Positions 50,031 through 57,375 of a stretch of DNA of 64,000 nucleotides are shown piece after piece. The notes under the pieces were generated by a model. It was given only the letters and a program-made list of their open reading frames with translations. It was not told where the DNA came from and ran no database searches. The position numbers were made by a program, and so were the translations under genes. The stretch spans positions 62,001-126,000 of the forward strand of contig NZ_SRLQ01000017.1 of assembly GCF_004745805.1 (NCBI RefSeq), read 5' to 3'. This stretch comes from Mycolicibacterium sp. CH28 (GTDB taxonomy: Bacteria; Actinomycetota; Actinomycetes; Mycobacteriales; Mycobacteriaceae). The number at the start of each line of letters is the position of its first letter. Within the stretch, counting starts at the first letter, position 1.

Positions 50031-50758
50031 CGGCCGCTGCCCATCCGGTAGCCGACACCCCGCACGGTCAGCACGTACCGGGGTTTGGCGGGGTCGTCAC
50101 CCAGCTTGCGGCGCAGGTGTCCGATGTGGACGTCGATCAGGTGCTCGTTGCCGAACCAGTCGTCCCCCCACACCGCTTCGAGCAACTGACGCCGGGTGAA
50201 CACCAGTCCCGGGCGCGCCGAAAGCGCAGCGAGCACATCGAATTCGGTGCGGGTCAGGTTGATCGGTCCGGTCCCCACCGACGCCTCACGGGCCGACACG
50301 TCGATGCGAAGGTCGCCGAACACCCGGGCCGGCGGCTCGGCTGCGGTCTTCTCCGCGAGCCGCGAGACCACCCGGGGCCGGCGCAACATGGCGTGAATGC
50401 GCGCCACGAGCTCGCGCGGGCTGAAGGGTTTGGTCATGTAGTCGTCGGCCCCCACCGACAACCCGACAATGGTGTCCACCTCGGTGTCGCGGGCGGTGAG
50501 CATCACCACGTAGGCGTCCGAGAACGTCCTCAGCTGCCGGCAAACCTCCAACCCGTCGATACCGGGCAGGCTGAGGTCCAGCACGACGACGTCAGGATCG
50601 TTCTCACGCGCCAACCGCAGCGCCTCGGCACCGTCGGAGGCCGAGACGACCTCGAAATGCTCTCGCTCCAGATAACCCGACACCACGTCGGCCAGCGAGA
50701 CCTCGTCGTCGACGACGAGCGCGCGATAACCCGGTGTAGCAGCGGAGCTAGGAGCCAC
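50027..50758 (-). CDS. OmpR/PhoB-family response regulator
   Basis: A 243-residue regulator. Receiver: acidic pair in LVVDDEVS, phosphorylation site Asp61 in VVVLDLSLPGIDGLEV, MLTARDTEVDT, and Lys in DYMTKPFSPREL. The C-terminal winged helix shows LTRTEFDVLAALSARPGLVF and LIDVHIGHLRRKLGDDP. OmpR-type proteins bind direct repeats with an 11-bp period; such a repeat lies at 39857-39877 in front of the DUF305 gene. Its start overlaps the DUF302 gene by 11 bp. Confidence 0.92.
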   Translation of the reverse strand: MAPSSAATPGYRALVVDDEVSLADVVSGYLEREHFEVVSASDGAEALRLARENDPDVVVLDLSLPGIDGLEVCRQLRTFSDAYVVMLTARDTEVDTIVGLSVGADDYMTKPFSPRELVARIHAMLRRPRVVSRLAEKTAAEPPARVFGDLRIDVSAREASVGTGPINLTRTEFDVLAALSARPGLVFTRRQLLEAVWGDDWFGNEHLIDVHIGHLRRKLGDDPAKPRYVLTVRGVGYRMGSGR

Positions 50759-51161
50759 TGAGGGCGTCGATCGCCGCTTGCAGCTTGGCGGTCACCTCAT
50801 CGGCGACCGGCTGCAACTCGGCCTGACCGGTGACGCTCACCAGCAGCTGCGGGTTCATCGCCTCGACGTGGACGGTTCCGGCGTGGGTCGGGTCGGCCCG
50901 CACCACGACGTTGCACGGCAGCATCAGCCCGATCTGCGGGTCGATCGTGACGGCGCGGTGCGCCAGCGGCGGGTTGCAGGCGCCGAGGATCACGTAGTCG
51001 CCGACGGCATTGCCGGCCGCCTCACCCAGTTTGGCCGTCAGCGTGGCCTTCATGTCGATTTCGGTCAGCACACCGAAGCCCTGGCCGGCGAGGGCCTGAC
51101 GGGTACGGGTGAGTGCATCGCCGAATGAGCCGTGCAGTGTGGTCGACAGCGCGATATCCAT
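50748..51161 (-). CDS. DUF302 family protein
   Basis: A 137-residue protein with the DUF302 fold: FGDALTRTRQALAGQGFGVL, EIDMKATLTAKLG, LGACNPPLAHRAVTIDPQIG and LPCNVVVR. Two conserved cysteines, in GACNPP and LPCNV, are typical of the family and could react with sulfane sulfur or bind metal. DUF302 proteins often neighbour rhodanese or sulfur-metabolism genes. Here it follows the CstR-like repressor by 9-18 bp. GTG 51170 is an alternative start. Confidence 0.82.
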   Translation of the reverse strand: MDIALSTTLHGSFGDALTRTRQALAGQGFGVLTEIDMKATLTAKLGEAAGNAVGDYVILGACNPPLAHRAVTIDPQIGLMLPCNVVVRADPTHAGTVHVEAMNPQLLVSVTGQAELQPVADEVTAKLQAAIDALSGS

Positions 51162-51179
51162 GTTCACCACTGTGCCGTA

Positions 51180-51449
51180 CTAGGCGAGCGCGAGGAACAG
51201 CTTCTCCAACTCGGCCTCGGTCATCGGGGCGTCACCGTTGGCAGAGCTACCGGTGACACACTCACGCAGGCCGGTCGCGACGATCTTGAAGCCGGCCCGG
51301 TCGAGTGCCCGAGAGACCGCGGCGAGCTGGGTGACCACGTCCTTGCAGTCCCGGCCCTGCTCGATCATCGAGATCACGCCGGCGAGCTGTCCCTGCGCGC
51401 GGCGCAGTCGGTTGAGAACCGCGGCAATGGCATCTTCGTCACCAACCAT
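51180..51449 (-). CDS. CstR-like persulfide-sensing repressor (CsoR/DUF156 family)
   Basis: An 89-residue all-helical repressor: LNRLRRAQGQLAGVISMIEQ, then GRDCKDVVTQLAAVSRALDR. Cys35 and Cys64 are conserved, but the position of the copper-ligand histidine is Gly60 (IVATGLREC). Copper-sensing CsoR proteins need Cys-His-Cys; CstR proteins keep only the two cysteines and react with persulfides. Neighbouring CstB-like and rhodanese genes agree. MVGDEDAIAAV at 51449 is the family start. Operators with ATACCC/GGGTAT arms lie in the divergent promoter region. Confidence 0.85.
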   Translation of the reverse strand: MVGDEDAIAAVLNRLRRAQGQLAGVISMIEQGRDCKDVVTQLAAVSRALDRAGFKIVATGLRECVTGSSANGDAPMTEAELEKLFLALA

Positions 51450-51481
51450 GGGGCACCTTCCTCGAGGTAGATAGGTAAAGC

Positions 51482-51687
51482 TTACCCGCGGGGGTATAAC
51501 GCCACAGCCGCGGCGTTTCATACCCCCGTCGCCGGCGACGACGCGACGAGCTGCTCGAGGACGGCCTCAGCGTCACACTTCGGCGTTTCCCCGCTCGTCA
51601 GGCATACCCGGTGCGGCATATTCCGAACCGGAATAGCGATACCCCTGCCGGTATTTGAGCGGCCGGAATATATACCCCATAGGGTAT
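51482..51687. promoter_or_regulatory. three CstR/CsoR-type operators between divergent persulfide genes
   Basis: ATACCCCATAGGGTAT (51672-51687) is a near-ideal CsoR/CstR operator with perfect ATACCC/GGGTAT arms, about 57 bp before the dioxygenase start. ATACCCCTGCCGGTAT (51639-51654) lies 33 bp upstream of it, three helical turns. TTACCCGCGGGGGTATAA (51482-51499) is just before the repressor gene and should serve autoregulation. The rest of 51450-51743 holds no convincing gene. Confidence 0.72.
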
Positions 51688-51743
51688 GTTGAGTGGGTGC
51701 GAGGCCCCCACCAACTGGGGCGCGAAACAAGGAGTTCTCAACG

Positions 51744-53123
51744 ATGATCCTCGAGCAGTACTACATCGAGTGTCTGTCGCACGCGTCCTATCTGATCGGC
51801 GACCAGACCACCGGACGCGCCATCGTGGTCGACCCGCGCCGCGACATCTCCGAGTACTTGGACGATGCCGAGAAGTACGGGTTGCGGATCGAAGGCGTCA
51901 TCAACACCCACTTCCATGCCGACTTCGTCTCGGGTCACCTCGAACTCGTCGAGGCCACCGGTGCATGGATCGGATTCGGCGAGGCCGCCGACACCGACTA
52001 CCCCATCCGTCGGCTGGGCCACGGCGAACACATCTCGCTCGGCGAGGTGGACCTGGAGATCCTCGCCACGCCGGGCCACACCTGGGAATCCATCAGCGTT
52101 GTGGTGCGTCCGCAGCCCGGCGCCACCCCGAGCGCAGTGCTGACCGGCGACTCGTTGTTCATCGGCGACGTCGGGCGCCCCGACCTGGTCAACATCGGAG
52201 ACAGCTCAACCTCCGACCTGGCCAGGGCCATGTATCACTCGATCCACGACACGCTGTTCGCGCTGCCCGATTCGGTGATCGTGATGCCGGCACACGGTGC
52301 CGGGTCCTCGTGCGGCAAGAACCTGTCGACCGAACTCACCTCCACGATCGGCGAGCAACGCCGGACCAACCCCTCGGTGCAGCCGATGAGTGTCGACGAG
52401 TTCGTCGAGCTGGTCACCAACGGCCAGCCGGCCGCACCCGCCTATTTCTCGGCCAACGCCGCGATGAACAAGCGGACCCACCCGTTGCTGAGTGCGGCAC
52501 GCCAGATACCCGAGCTGACGCCGGCCGAGTTGCGCCACGCGCTAGAGACCGGCGTTCGGGTGGTCGACGCGCGTTCGGTGGAGGATTTCGCCGCCGGTCA
52601 CCTGCGCGGTTCGGTCAATGTCGGATTCGACGGCCGCTTCGCCGAGACCGGCGGCATGGTCGCCGAGGTCGGTGAGAGAATCGCGCTGGTCACCTACCCG
52701 GGCGAAGAGCAGGACGCCGCGCTGCGGCTGGCCCGTATCGGATCGGACAACGCCGTCGGCTATCTCAATGTCGACCGCGACGGTAGGTTCCCGGCGGCGC
52801 TGCGCAACCTGGTTCGCACCGCGCCCCGCACCAACGTCGCCGACCTCGACCAGCTGATCGCCGCGGATGCGGTGACGGTGATCGACATTCGCAACCCCGG
52901 CGAACGGGACCATGGGGTGATCCCCGGAGCACTGTCGATCCCGTTGGCGCAGCTGCGTATTCGACTGGCCGACGTCCCCACCGACAAGCCGATCGTGGTT
53001 CACTGCGCCGGCGGCTGGCGCTCCAGCGTCGCCGCTTCGCTGCTGCGAGCCCAAGGTTTCGACAACGTCACCGACCTGGCCGGCGGCTACAACGCCTGGG
53101 CAGAAGCCCACGTGGCCGCCTGA
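51744..53123 (+). CDS. persulfide dioxygenase-rhodanese fusion (CstB-like)
   Basis: A 459-residue sulfur-oxidation enzyme. Domain order: metallo-beta-lactamase-fold persulfide dioxygenase (about 1-250; iron-site motif NTHFHADFVSGH with His56, His58, Asp60; TPGHTWESI; LTGDSLFIGDVGRPDL), an inactive rhodanese-homology domain (about 265-355; no Cys at the active loop), and an active rhodanese (about 365-459; VVHCAGGWRSS, Cys421). This order is that of Staphylococcus CstB, which turns persulfide into thiosulfate. ATG 51744 follows AAGGAG. It is controlled by inference by the CstR-like repressor. Confidence 0.9.
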   Translation: MILEQYYIECLSHASYLIGDQTTGRAIVVDPRRDISEYLDDAEKYGLRIEGVINTHFHADFVSGHLELVEATGAWIGFGEAADTDYPIRRLGHGEHISLGEVDLEILATPGHTWESISVVVRPQPGATPSAVLTGDSLFIGDVGRPDLVNIGDSSTSDLARAMYHSIHDTLFALPDSVIVMPAHGAGSSCGKNLSTELTSTIGEQRRTNPSVQPMSVDEFVELVTNGQPAAPAYFSANAAMNKRTHPLLSAARQIPELTPAELRHALETGVRVVDARSVEDFAAGHLRGSVNVGFDGRFAETGGMVAEVGERIALVTYPGEEQDAALRLARIGSDNAVGYLNVDRDGRFPAALRNLVRTAPRTNVADLDQLIAADAVTVIDIRNPGERDHGVIPGALSIPLAQLRIRLADVPTDKPIVVHCAGGWRSSVAASLLRAQGFDNVTDLAGGYNAWAEAHVAA

Positions 53124-53162
53124 AGCGACATCAGACCTAACCGATATCAGAAAGGAACAACC

Positions 53163-53537
53163 ATGAACACGGTCACCCTGACGTTCGACAATTTCGAGTC
53201 GACCGTCTCAGACACCGACATCGTGCTCGTCGACTTCTGGGCCGGCTGGTGCGGACCGTGCCGGGCCTTCGCCCCGGTCTTCGACAAGTCCGCGCAGGCC
53301 CACCCCGACGTGGTGCACGCGAAGGTCGACACCGAGGCAGAGCAGGAGCTGGCCGCAGCGCTGCAGATCCGGTCGATTCCGACCATCATGGCCTTCCGGG
53401 AGGGAGTACTCGTCTACAGCCAGCCCGGCGCGATGCCGCCGGCGGTTCTCGAGGAACTCATCACCAAGGTCAAAGCGCTCGACATGAATGATGTGCGTGC
53501 GGCGATTGCCGCCCGCAAAGCCGACGCCAACGCATAG
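53163..53537 (+). CDS. thioredoxin
   Basis: A 124-residue thioredoxin with WCGPC (Cys30, Cys33) in VLVDFWAGWCGPCRAFAPVF, and the cis-Pro loop IRSIPTIMAF. It has an extra C-terminal helix of about 20 residues (MNDVRAAIAARKADANA) beyond the standard fold. Forty bases after the dioxygenase gene with a good ribosome binding site (GAAAGGA), it is cotranscribed and probably regenerates protein thiols or releases sulfide from persulfidated proteins. Confidence 0.92.
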   Translation: MNTVTLTFDNFESTVSDTDIVLVDFWAGWCGPCRAFAPVFDKSAQAHPDVVHAKVDTEAEQELAAALQIRSIPTIMAFREGVLVYSQPGAMPPAVLEELITKVKALDMNDVRAAIAARKADANA

Positions 53538-53562
53538 TCTCGCAACCCGAAGGAGTTATCCC

Positions 53563-53700
53563 ATGTGCTATCCCGTTGATTGCCCGCGCTGCCACAAGAC
53601 CACCTGGGGTGGTTGTGGCGAGCACGTCGACCAGGTGATGCGGACCGTCCCGCCCGCGCAGCAGTGCACGTGCGGGCAGGGCGACCAGCCGCACCGGTAA
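53563..53700 (+). CDS. 45-residue Cys-rich conserved small protein
   Basis: ATG 53563, after a strong AAGGAG site, starts MCYPVDCPRCHKTTWGGCGE and ends CTCGQGDQPHR. Six cysteines (2, 7, 10, 18, 35, 37) plus His11 and His21 suggest a zinc-ribbon-like metal site or a thiol relay. By memory, very similar short proteins with CP-C-KTTW-GCG-HVD-V and a CTC ending occur in other actinobacteria and in fungi, without a known function. It is the third gene of the dioxygenase-thioredoxin operon. Confidence 0.8.
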   Translation: MCYPVDCPRCHKTTWGGCGEHVDQVMRTVPPAQQCTCGQGDQPHR

Positions 53701-53709
53701 GCGCCCGCG

Positions 53710-54771
53710 TCAGCTGAACGGGCTGTCGCCGGCGCTGACCCGCAGGCCCAGCCCGATCAGCCGGGTTGCCGAATCGTGCAGGCGCTCCCCCGCATCCCGA
53801 TGCGCCTGACCGGCCAGATACCGCGAGTAGGTGCCCTCGATGACGATGGCCAACTTGAAGCACGCCATCGCGACGTACCAATCCAGGCGCTCGGTGGGCC
53901 GACCACCGGCGTCGGCGTAGGCGGCGACCAGTTCGGTGCGGCTCGGCAGACCGCCCAGCTCGGCCAGTTCCCGCCCGGCGTTGATCGGGTCGGGGTCGTC
54001 AGGCCAGCACACCAGGATCCAGCCCAGGTCCAAGAGCGGGTCACCGACGGTACACATCTCCCAATCGATGAAGGCCGCGACCTCGGGGACCGCACGGCGC
54101 AACAGCGTGTTGTTCAGGTGCGCGTCGCCGTGCATGATGCCCGGCTCGGCATCGGGCGGGCGCTGCGCATCCAGCCAGTCGGCGAGCCGGCCGACCTCGA
54201 GAATTTCCGGCCGGTAATGCTCGTGCCGGTAGCTTTCCAGCAGCGCCAGGAAGTTGGGGACCTGGCGGGCCAGAAAGGACCCCGGGCGCTGCAGCGCCTG
54301 CAAGGGGCGGCCCCGCCATTCGGCCCGGCTCAGCCCCGCCAACGCGGCCGCGTAGTTCAGGCCGACCCGATGACGCATCGCCGGATCGGCGGCGTAGGCC
54401 GGGGCGACCTCGGTGGCCGGATTGAATCCGTCGACGTCCTCCATGAGATAGAAGACGACGCCGAGCACACCGAGGTCCTCGCAGCCGGCAACGAACTCGG
54501 GGTGCGGCGCGGCGCTTCCGGCCAGGGTGCGCAGCACCGCGATCTCGCGTTGCATCGTGCGGTTGCTATTGGGTCGCGGGTGCGGAGGCGGGCGACGCAA
54601 CACCAGCGGCCGGCCGTCGACCCGCAACCGCACCACAACGTTCTGGGTGCCGCCGGCCAACGGCTCGACATCGGTCACCGCCGAACCGATGCCCAGCGCA
54701 CGTACCCACCCCGACAGTGCCGCGACGGCCGCGGCGTCGAGTGTGCCCGGCACTTGCGTGGCACTGGTCAA
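53710..54771 (-). CDS. APH-family phosphotransferase/kinase-like protein
   Basis: A 353-residue aminoglycoside-phosphotransferase-fold protein of the ACAD10/FadE36-like group. Brenner motif IMHGDAHLNNTLLRR, metal-binding FIDWEMCTVGDPLLDLGW, and the N-lobe GGTQNVVVRLRVDGRPLVLR are intact. Mycobacteria carry many such proteins, thought to phosphorylate small hydroxylated metabolites rather than drugs. It starts with TTG two bases after the hypE stop, so it is transcribed at the end of the hypFCDE operon; a link to hydrogenase maturation is not otherwise indicated. Confidence 0.83.
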   Translation of the reverse strand: MTSATQVPGTLDAAAVAALSGWVRALGIGSAVTDVEPLAGGTQNVVVRLRVDGRPLVLRRPPPHPRPNSNRTMQREIAVLRTLAGSAAPHPEFVAGCEDLGVLGVVFYLMEDVDGFNPATEVAPAYAADPAMRHRVGLNYAAALAGLSRAEWRGRPLQALQRPGSFLARQVPNFLALLESYRHEHYRPEILEVGRLADWLDAQRPPDAEPGIMHGDAHLNNTLLRRAVPEVAAFIDWEMCTVGDPLLDLGWILVCWPDDPDPINAGRELAELGGLPSRTELVAAYADAGGRPTERLDWYVAMACFKLAIVIEGTYSRYLAGQAHRDAGERLHDSATRLIGLGLRVSAGDSPFS

Positions 54772-54774
54772 AGG

Positions 54775-56007
54775 TCAGCAGATCCGTGGAAGTTGTTCGC
54801 CCAGTTCGCGTTCGATCACTCGGGTAGTGCCGAAGGGGGTGCGCCCGACCACCATCCCGGGATGTTCGGCCACCACCCTGCCGATGATGGTCGCCCCTGC
54901 CCCCTCCGGACGCGAGCGCATCGCGGCGAGCACCGCTTCGCTGTGCGCGGGGTCGACGAAGGCGACCAGCTTGCCCTCGTTGGCCACCTGCAGCGGGTCG
55001 AGTCCCAGGAAGCTGCACGCCGAGGACACCGCGTCGGGAACCGGGATCCGGTGTTCGTCGAGTTCGATTCCGACGCCGGCGGCGCGGGCGATCTCGACCG
55101 TGGCGGCGACCAGGCCACCACGGGTGGGGTCGCGCAGCGTGTGGACGACGTTGGGGTCCTCCACCGCGGCCAGCATCGCGGCCACCAGCCGGTGCAGCGG
55201 TGCGCTGTCGGTGGTCACCGTGGTGCCGAAGTCGATTCCCTCCCGCACGCTCATGATCGCCACCCCGTGCTCGCCGAGGTTGCCCGAGACGATCACGTGG
55301 TCACCGGGGCGAGCCTGTTCGGGTCCGATGCGGACCCCGTCGGGCACGACGCCCACGCCGGCAGTGTTGACGAAGAGCCCGTCGGCGCTGCCCTTTCCGA
55401 CGACCTTGGTGTCACCGGTGACGATGCCGACGCCGGCCTCGTCGGCCGCCTTGCCCATGGCCTGCGCGATCGCCCCCAGCACCTCGATCTCCAGGCCCTC
55501 TTCGAGGATGAAGCCGGCGGTGAGTCCCAGCGGCTGCGCGCCGCTGCATGCCAGGTCGTTGATCGTGCCATTGACGGCCAGATCACCGATGTTGCCGCCC
55601 GGGAAGAACAGTGGGTTGACCACATAGGAGTCGGTGGTCAACGCGATGCGACCGCCAGCAACGCTCAGCAGTGCCGAATCACGGGACGGTCCGCCCAGTG
55701 AGCCGAACGCAGGCAGGAAGAGGTTCTCGATGAGTTCCTCGGACAGAATTCCCCCACCACCGTGGCCCAGCAGGATGCGCTTGGTTTCCCGGAGCGGCAG
55801 CGGGCACACCCACTCCGACGGGTCGATTGCCGTCGCTTCGCTCCTGCCCACCGGATCTATTCCCCGGGTCGCTTCGCTCCTGCCCACCGGATCTATTCCC
55901 CGAGTCGCTTCGCTCCTGCCCACCGGATCCACTCCCCGGGTCGCTTCGCTCCTGCCCACCGGATCTATTCCCCGGGTCGCTTCGCTCCTGCCCACCGGAT
56001 CAGACAT
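54775..56007 (-). CDS. hypE: hydrogenase maturation factor HypE with a repeat-extended N terminus
   Basis: A 410-residue PurM-like ATPase that dehydrates a carbamoyl group on its C-terminal cysteine to make the CN ligand of [NiFe] centres. Core features: ILLGHGGGGILSEELIENLF, TTDSYVVNPLFFPGGNIGDL, VTGDTKVVGKGSADGLFVNT and the C-terminal PRIC with the carrier Cys410. The first 61 residues are abnormal: five DPVGRSEAT units at residues 3-11, 15-23, 27-35, 39-47 and 51-59. GTG codons inside each unit, or the Val of EWVCPLPL, could be the true start, giving a normal-length HypE. The gene overlaps hypD by 8 bp. Confidence 0.92.
   Translation of the reverse strand: MSDPVGRSEATRGIDPVGRSEATRGVDPVGRSEATRGIDPVGRSEATRGIDPVGRSEATAIDPSEWVCPLPLRETKRILLGHGGGGILSEELIENLFLPAFGSLGGPSRDSALLSVAGGRIALTTDSYVVNPLFFPGGNIGDLAVNGTINDLACSGAQPLGLTAGFILEEGLEIEVLGAIAQAMGKAADEAGVGIVTGDTKVVGKGSADGLFVNTAGVGVVPDGVRIGPEQARPGDHVIVSGNLGEHGVAIMSVREGIDFGTTVTTDSAPLHRLVAAMLAAVEDPNVVHTLRDPTRGGLVAATVEIARAAGVGIELDEHRIPVPDAVSSACSFLGLDPLQVANEGKLVAFVDPAHSEAVLAAMRSRPEGAGATIIGRVVAEHPGMVVGRTPFGTTRVIERELGEQLPRIC
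55832..56001. repeat. 36-bp tandem repeat array, five copies, in the 5' end of hypE
   Basis: Copies start at 55832, 55868, 55904, 55940 and 55976, an exact 36-bp period. The shared core is GTCGCTTCGCTCCTGCCCAC followed by CGGATC; the last copy is truncated at the hypD stop codon. Differences are limited to a few bases (TCTATT or TCCACT, GGGTC or GAGTC). The period is a multiple of three, so copy-number change keeps the hypE frame. Confidence 0.92.
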
Positions 56008-57103
56008 GGGCGCCGGTCTCCAATCTGCGGAACTGGTAATACGCCGCGCACGCGCCCTCGCTGGACACCATGGTGGCGCCCAGCGGAGTGCGGGGTGTGC
56101 AGGTCTTCCCGAAGGCCGGGCACTGGTTGGGTTTGAGCAGGCCCTGCAGCACCTCCCCGCTGTGGCATTCGGCCGACTCGGCCACCTGCAGGTGACCGAC
56201 GCCGAACTTCAGCTCGGCATCGAACTGTGCGTACCGCGGCGACAACGTCCAGCCCGACTTCGGGATCATGCCGATACCGCGCCACTGCCGGTCGGTCACG
56301 GTGAAGACATCGGCCAGGGTCTGCTGCGCGACGGCGTTACCGGCGTCGGAGACCGCCCGCGGATAGGCGTTGCGCAGCTCGACGCGACCGTCTTCGAGCA
56401 TGTCCACCAGCTGCCGCACCCCTTCGAGCAGGTCCAGCGGTTCGAAACCGGACACCACGATCGGCACGCCGTACTCCTCGACCAGCGGCCCGTACTCGGA
56501 TGTGCCCATCACCGTGCAGACGTGGCCGGCCCCCAGGAAACCCTGCACCCGGTTGGTGGGCGAACTCAGGATCGCCGTCATCGCAGGCGGGACCAGCACG
56601 TGGGAGATCAACACCGAGAAGTTGGTCAGGCCCAGCCGCTGCGCGTGCAGCACCGACATTGCGTTGGCCGGCGCGGTGGTTTCGAACCCGACCCCGAAGA
56701 ACACCACCTGCTTGTCGGGGTTATCGGCGGCCACCCGAGTGGCGTCCAGCGGGGAGTAGACGATGCGCACGTCTCCCCCACGGGCCCGCACGCCGAACAG
56801 GTCCTGCCGACTGCCGGGCACCCGCAGCATGTCCCCGAAGGAACAGAAGATCACGTCGTCGCGGCCGGCGATCTCCAGCGCGCGGTCGATCATCTCCAGC
56901 GGAGTGACGCAGACCGGGCACCCCGGTCCGTGGATGAACTCGACCGCGCCGTCGAGCAGCTGGTCGATCCCGTTGCGGATAATCGAATGTGTCTGGCCAC
57001 CACAGACTTCCATGATGGTCCAGGGTCGCGTCGCGCGACGCCGGATCGCATCGACCAGCGACTTGGCCGCCACCGGGTCGCGGAACTCGTCGAGGTATTT
57101 CAT
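56000..57103 (-). CDS. hypD: hydrogenase maturation factor HypD
   Basis: A 367-residue iron-sulfur protein that with HypC builds the Fe(CN)2CO unit. Conserved stretches: MEVCGGQTHSIIRNGIDQLL (CN-binding Cys), HGPGCPVCVTPLEMIDRALE, FGVGFETTAPANAM, VSGFEPLDLLEGVRQLVDML, and late cysteines in KPNQCPAFGKTCTPRTPLG for the [4Fe-4S] cluster. ATG overlaps the hypC stop (4 bp); its own stop falls in the repeat array at the start of hypE. Confidence 0.95.
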   Translation of the reverse strand: MKYLDEFRDPVAAKSLVDAIRRRATRPWTIMEVCGGQTHSIIRNGIDQLLDGAVEFIHGPGCPVCVTPLEMIDRALEIAGRDDVIFCSFGDMLRVPGSRQDLFGVRARGGDVRIVYSPLDATRVAADNPDKQVVFFGVGFETTAPANAMSVLHAQRLGLTNFSVLISHVLVPPAMTAILSSPTNRVQGFLGAGHVCTVMGTSEYGPLVEEYGVPIVVSGFEPLDLLEGVRQLVDMLEDGRVELRNAYPRAVSDAGNAVAQQTLADVFTVTDRQWRGIGMIPKSGWTLSPRYAQFDAELKFGVGHLQVAESAECHSGEVLQGLLKPNQCPAFGKTCTPRTPLGATMVSSEGACAAYYQFRRLETGAHV

Positions 57104-57375
57104 GCCGGTTCCCTCCTGCTCTGCCCCTCGGTGCCACCCAGCTCCTCGTCGAGCACGCCGAGGTCCTTGAACATCCTCAGCGTTTCGTTGGCCGATGCCT
57201 CATCGAGTCGGGTGATCGCGAAACCCGCATGCACGATCGTGTATTCACCGATCTCCATGTCCGGCAGATACGCCAGGCACACCGTCTTGGTGGTACCACC
57301 GAAGTCGACGGTCGACATCCTGGTTCCCGACTCCTCCCAGATCTCGATCACCTTGCCGGGGATTCCGAGGCACAT
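57100..57375 (-). CDS. hypC: hydrogenase maturation chaperone HypC
   Basis: A 91-residue HypC/HupF protein beginning MCLGIPGKVIEIWEE. Cys2 is the residue that holds the iron ligand complex and contacts the hydrogenase large subunit precursor. PDMEIGEYTIVHAGFAITRL is the second conserved block. A C-terminal extension of about 15 residues follows the fold. It overlaps the end of hypF by 28 bp and the start of hypD by 4 bp. Confidence 0.95.
   Translation of the reverse strand: MCLGIPGKVIEIWEESGTRMSTVDFGGTTKTVCLAYLPDMEIGEYTIVHAGFAITRLDEASANETLRMFKDLGVLDEELGGTEGQSRREPA

Noticed and set aside
51180..51449. Reading the CsoR-family gene as a copper sensor
   Set aside because: The histidine needed for Cu(I) binding is replaced by Gly60 and the neighbours are persulfide enzymes, so a CstR-type assignment is better.
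51518..51730. Minus-strand 70-codon frame between the CstR-like and dioxygenase genes
   Set aside because: It covers the operator region with its ATACCC/GGGTAT palindromes, has no ribosome binding site, and its peptide resembles nothing.
53776..55701. 641-codon plus-strand frame opposite the APH-like and hypE genes
   Set aside because: Antisense to two recognisable genes, crosses their boundary, and has no domain resemblance.
55832..56001. CRISPR array
   Set aside because: The 36-bp unit is purely tandem: there are no unique spacers and no cas genes, so it is a minisatellite within hypE.
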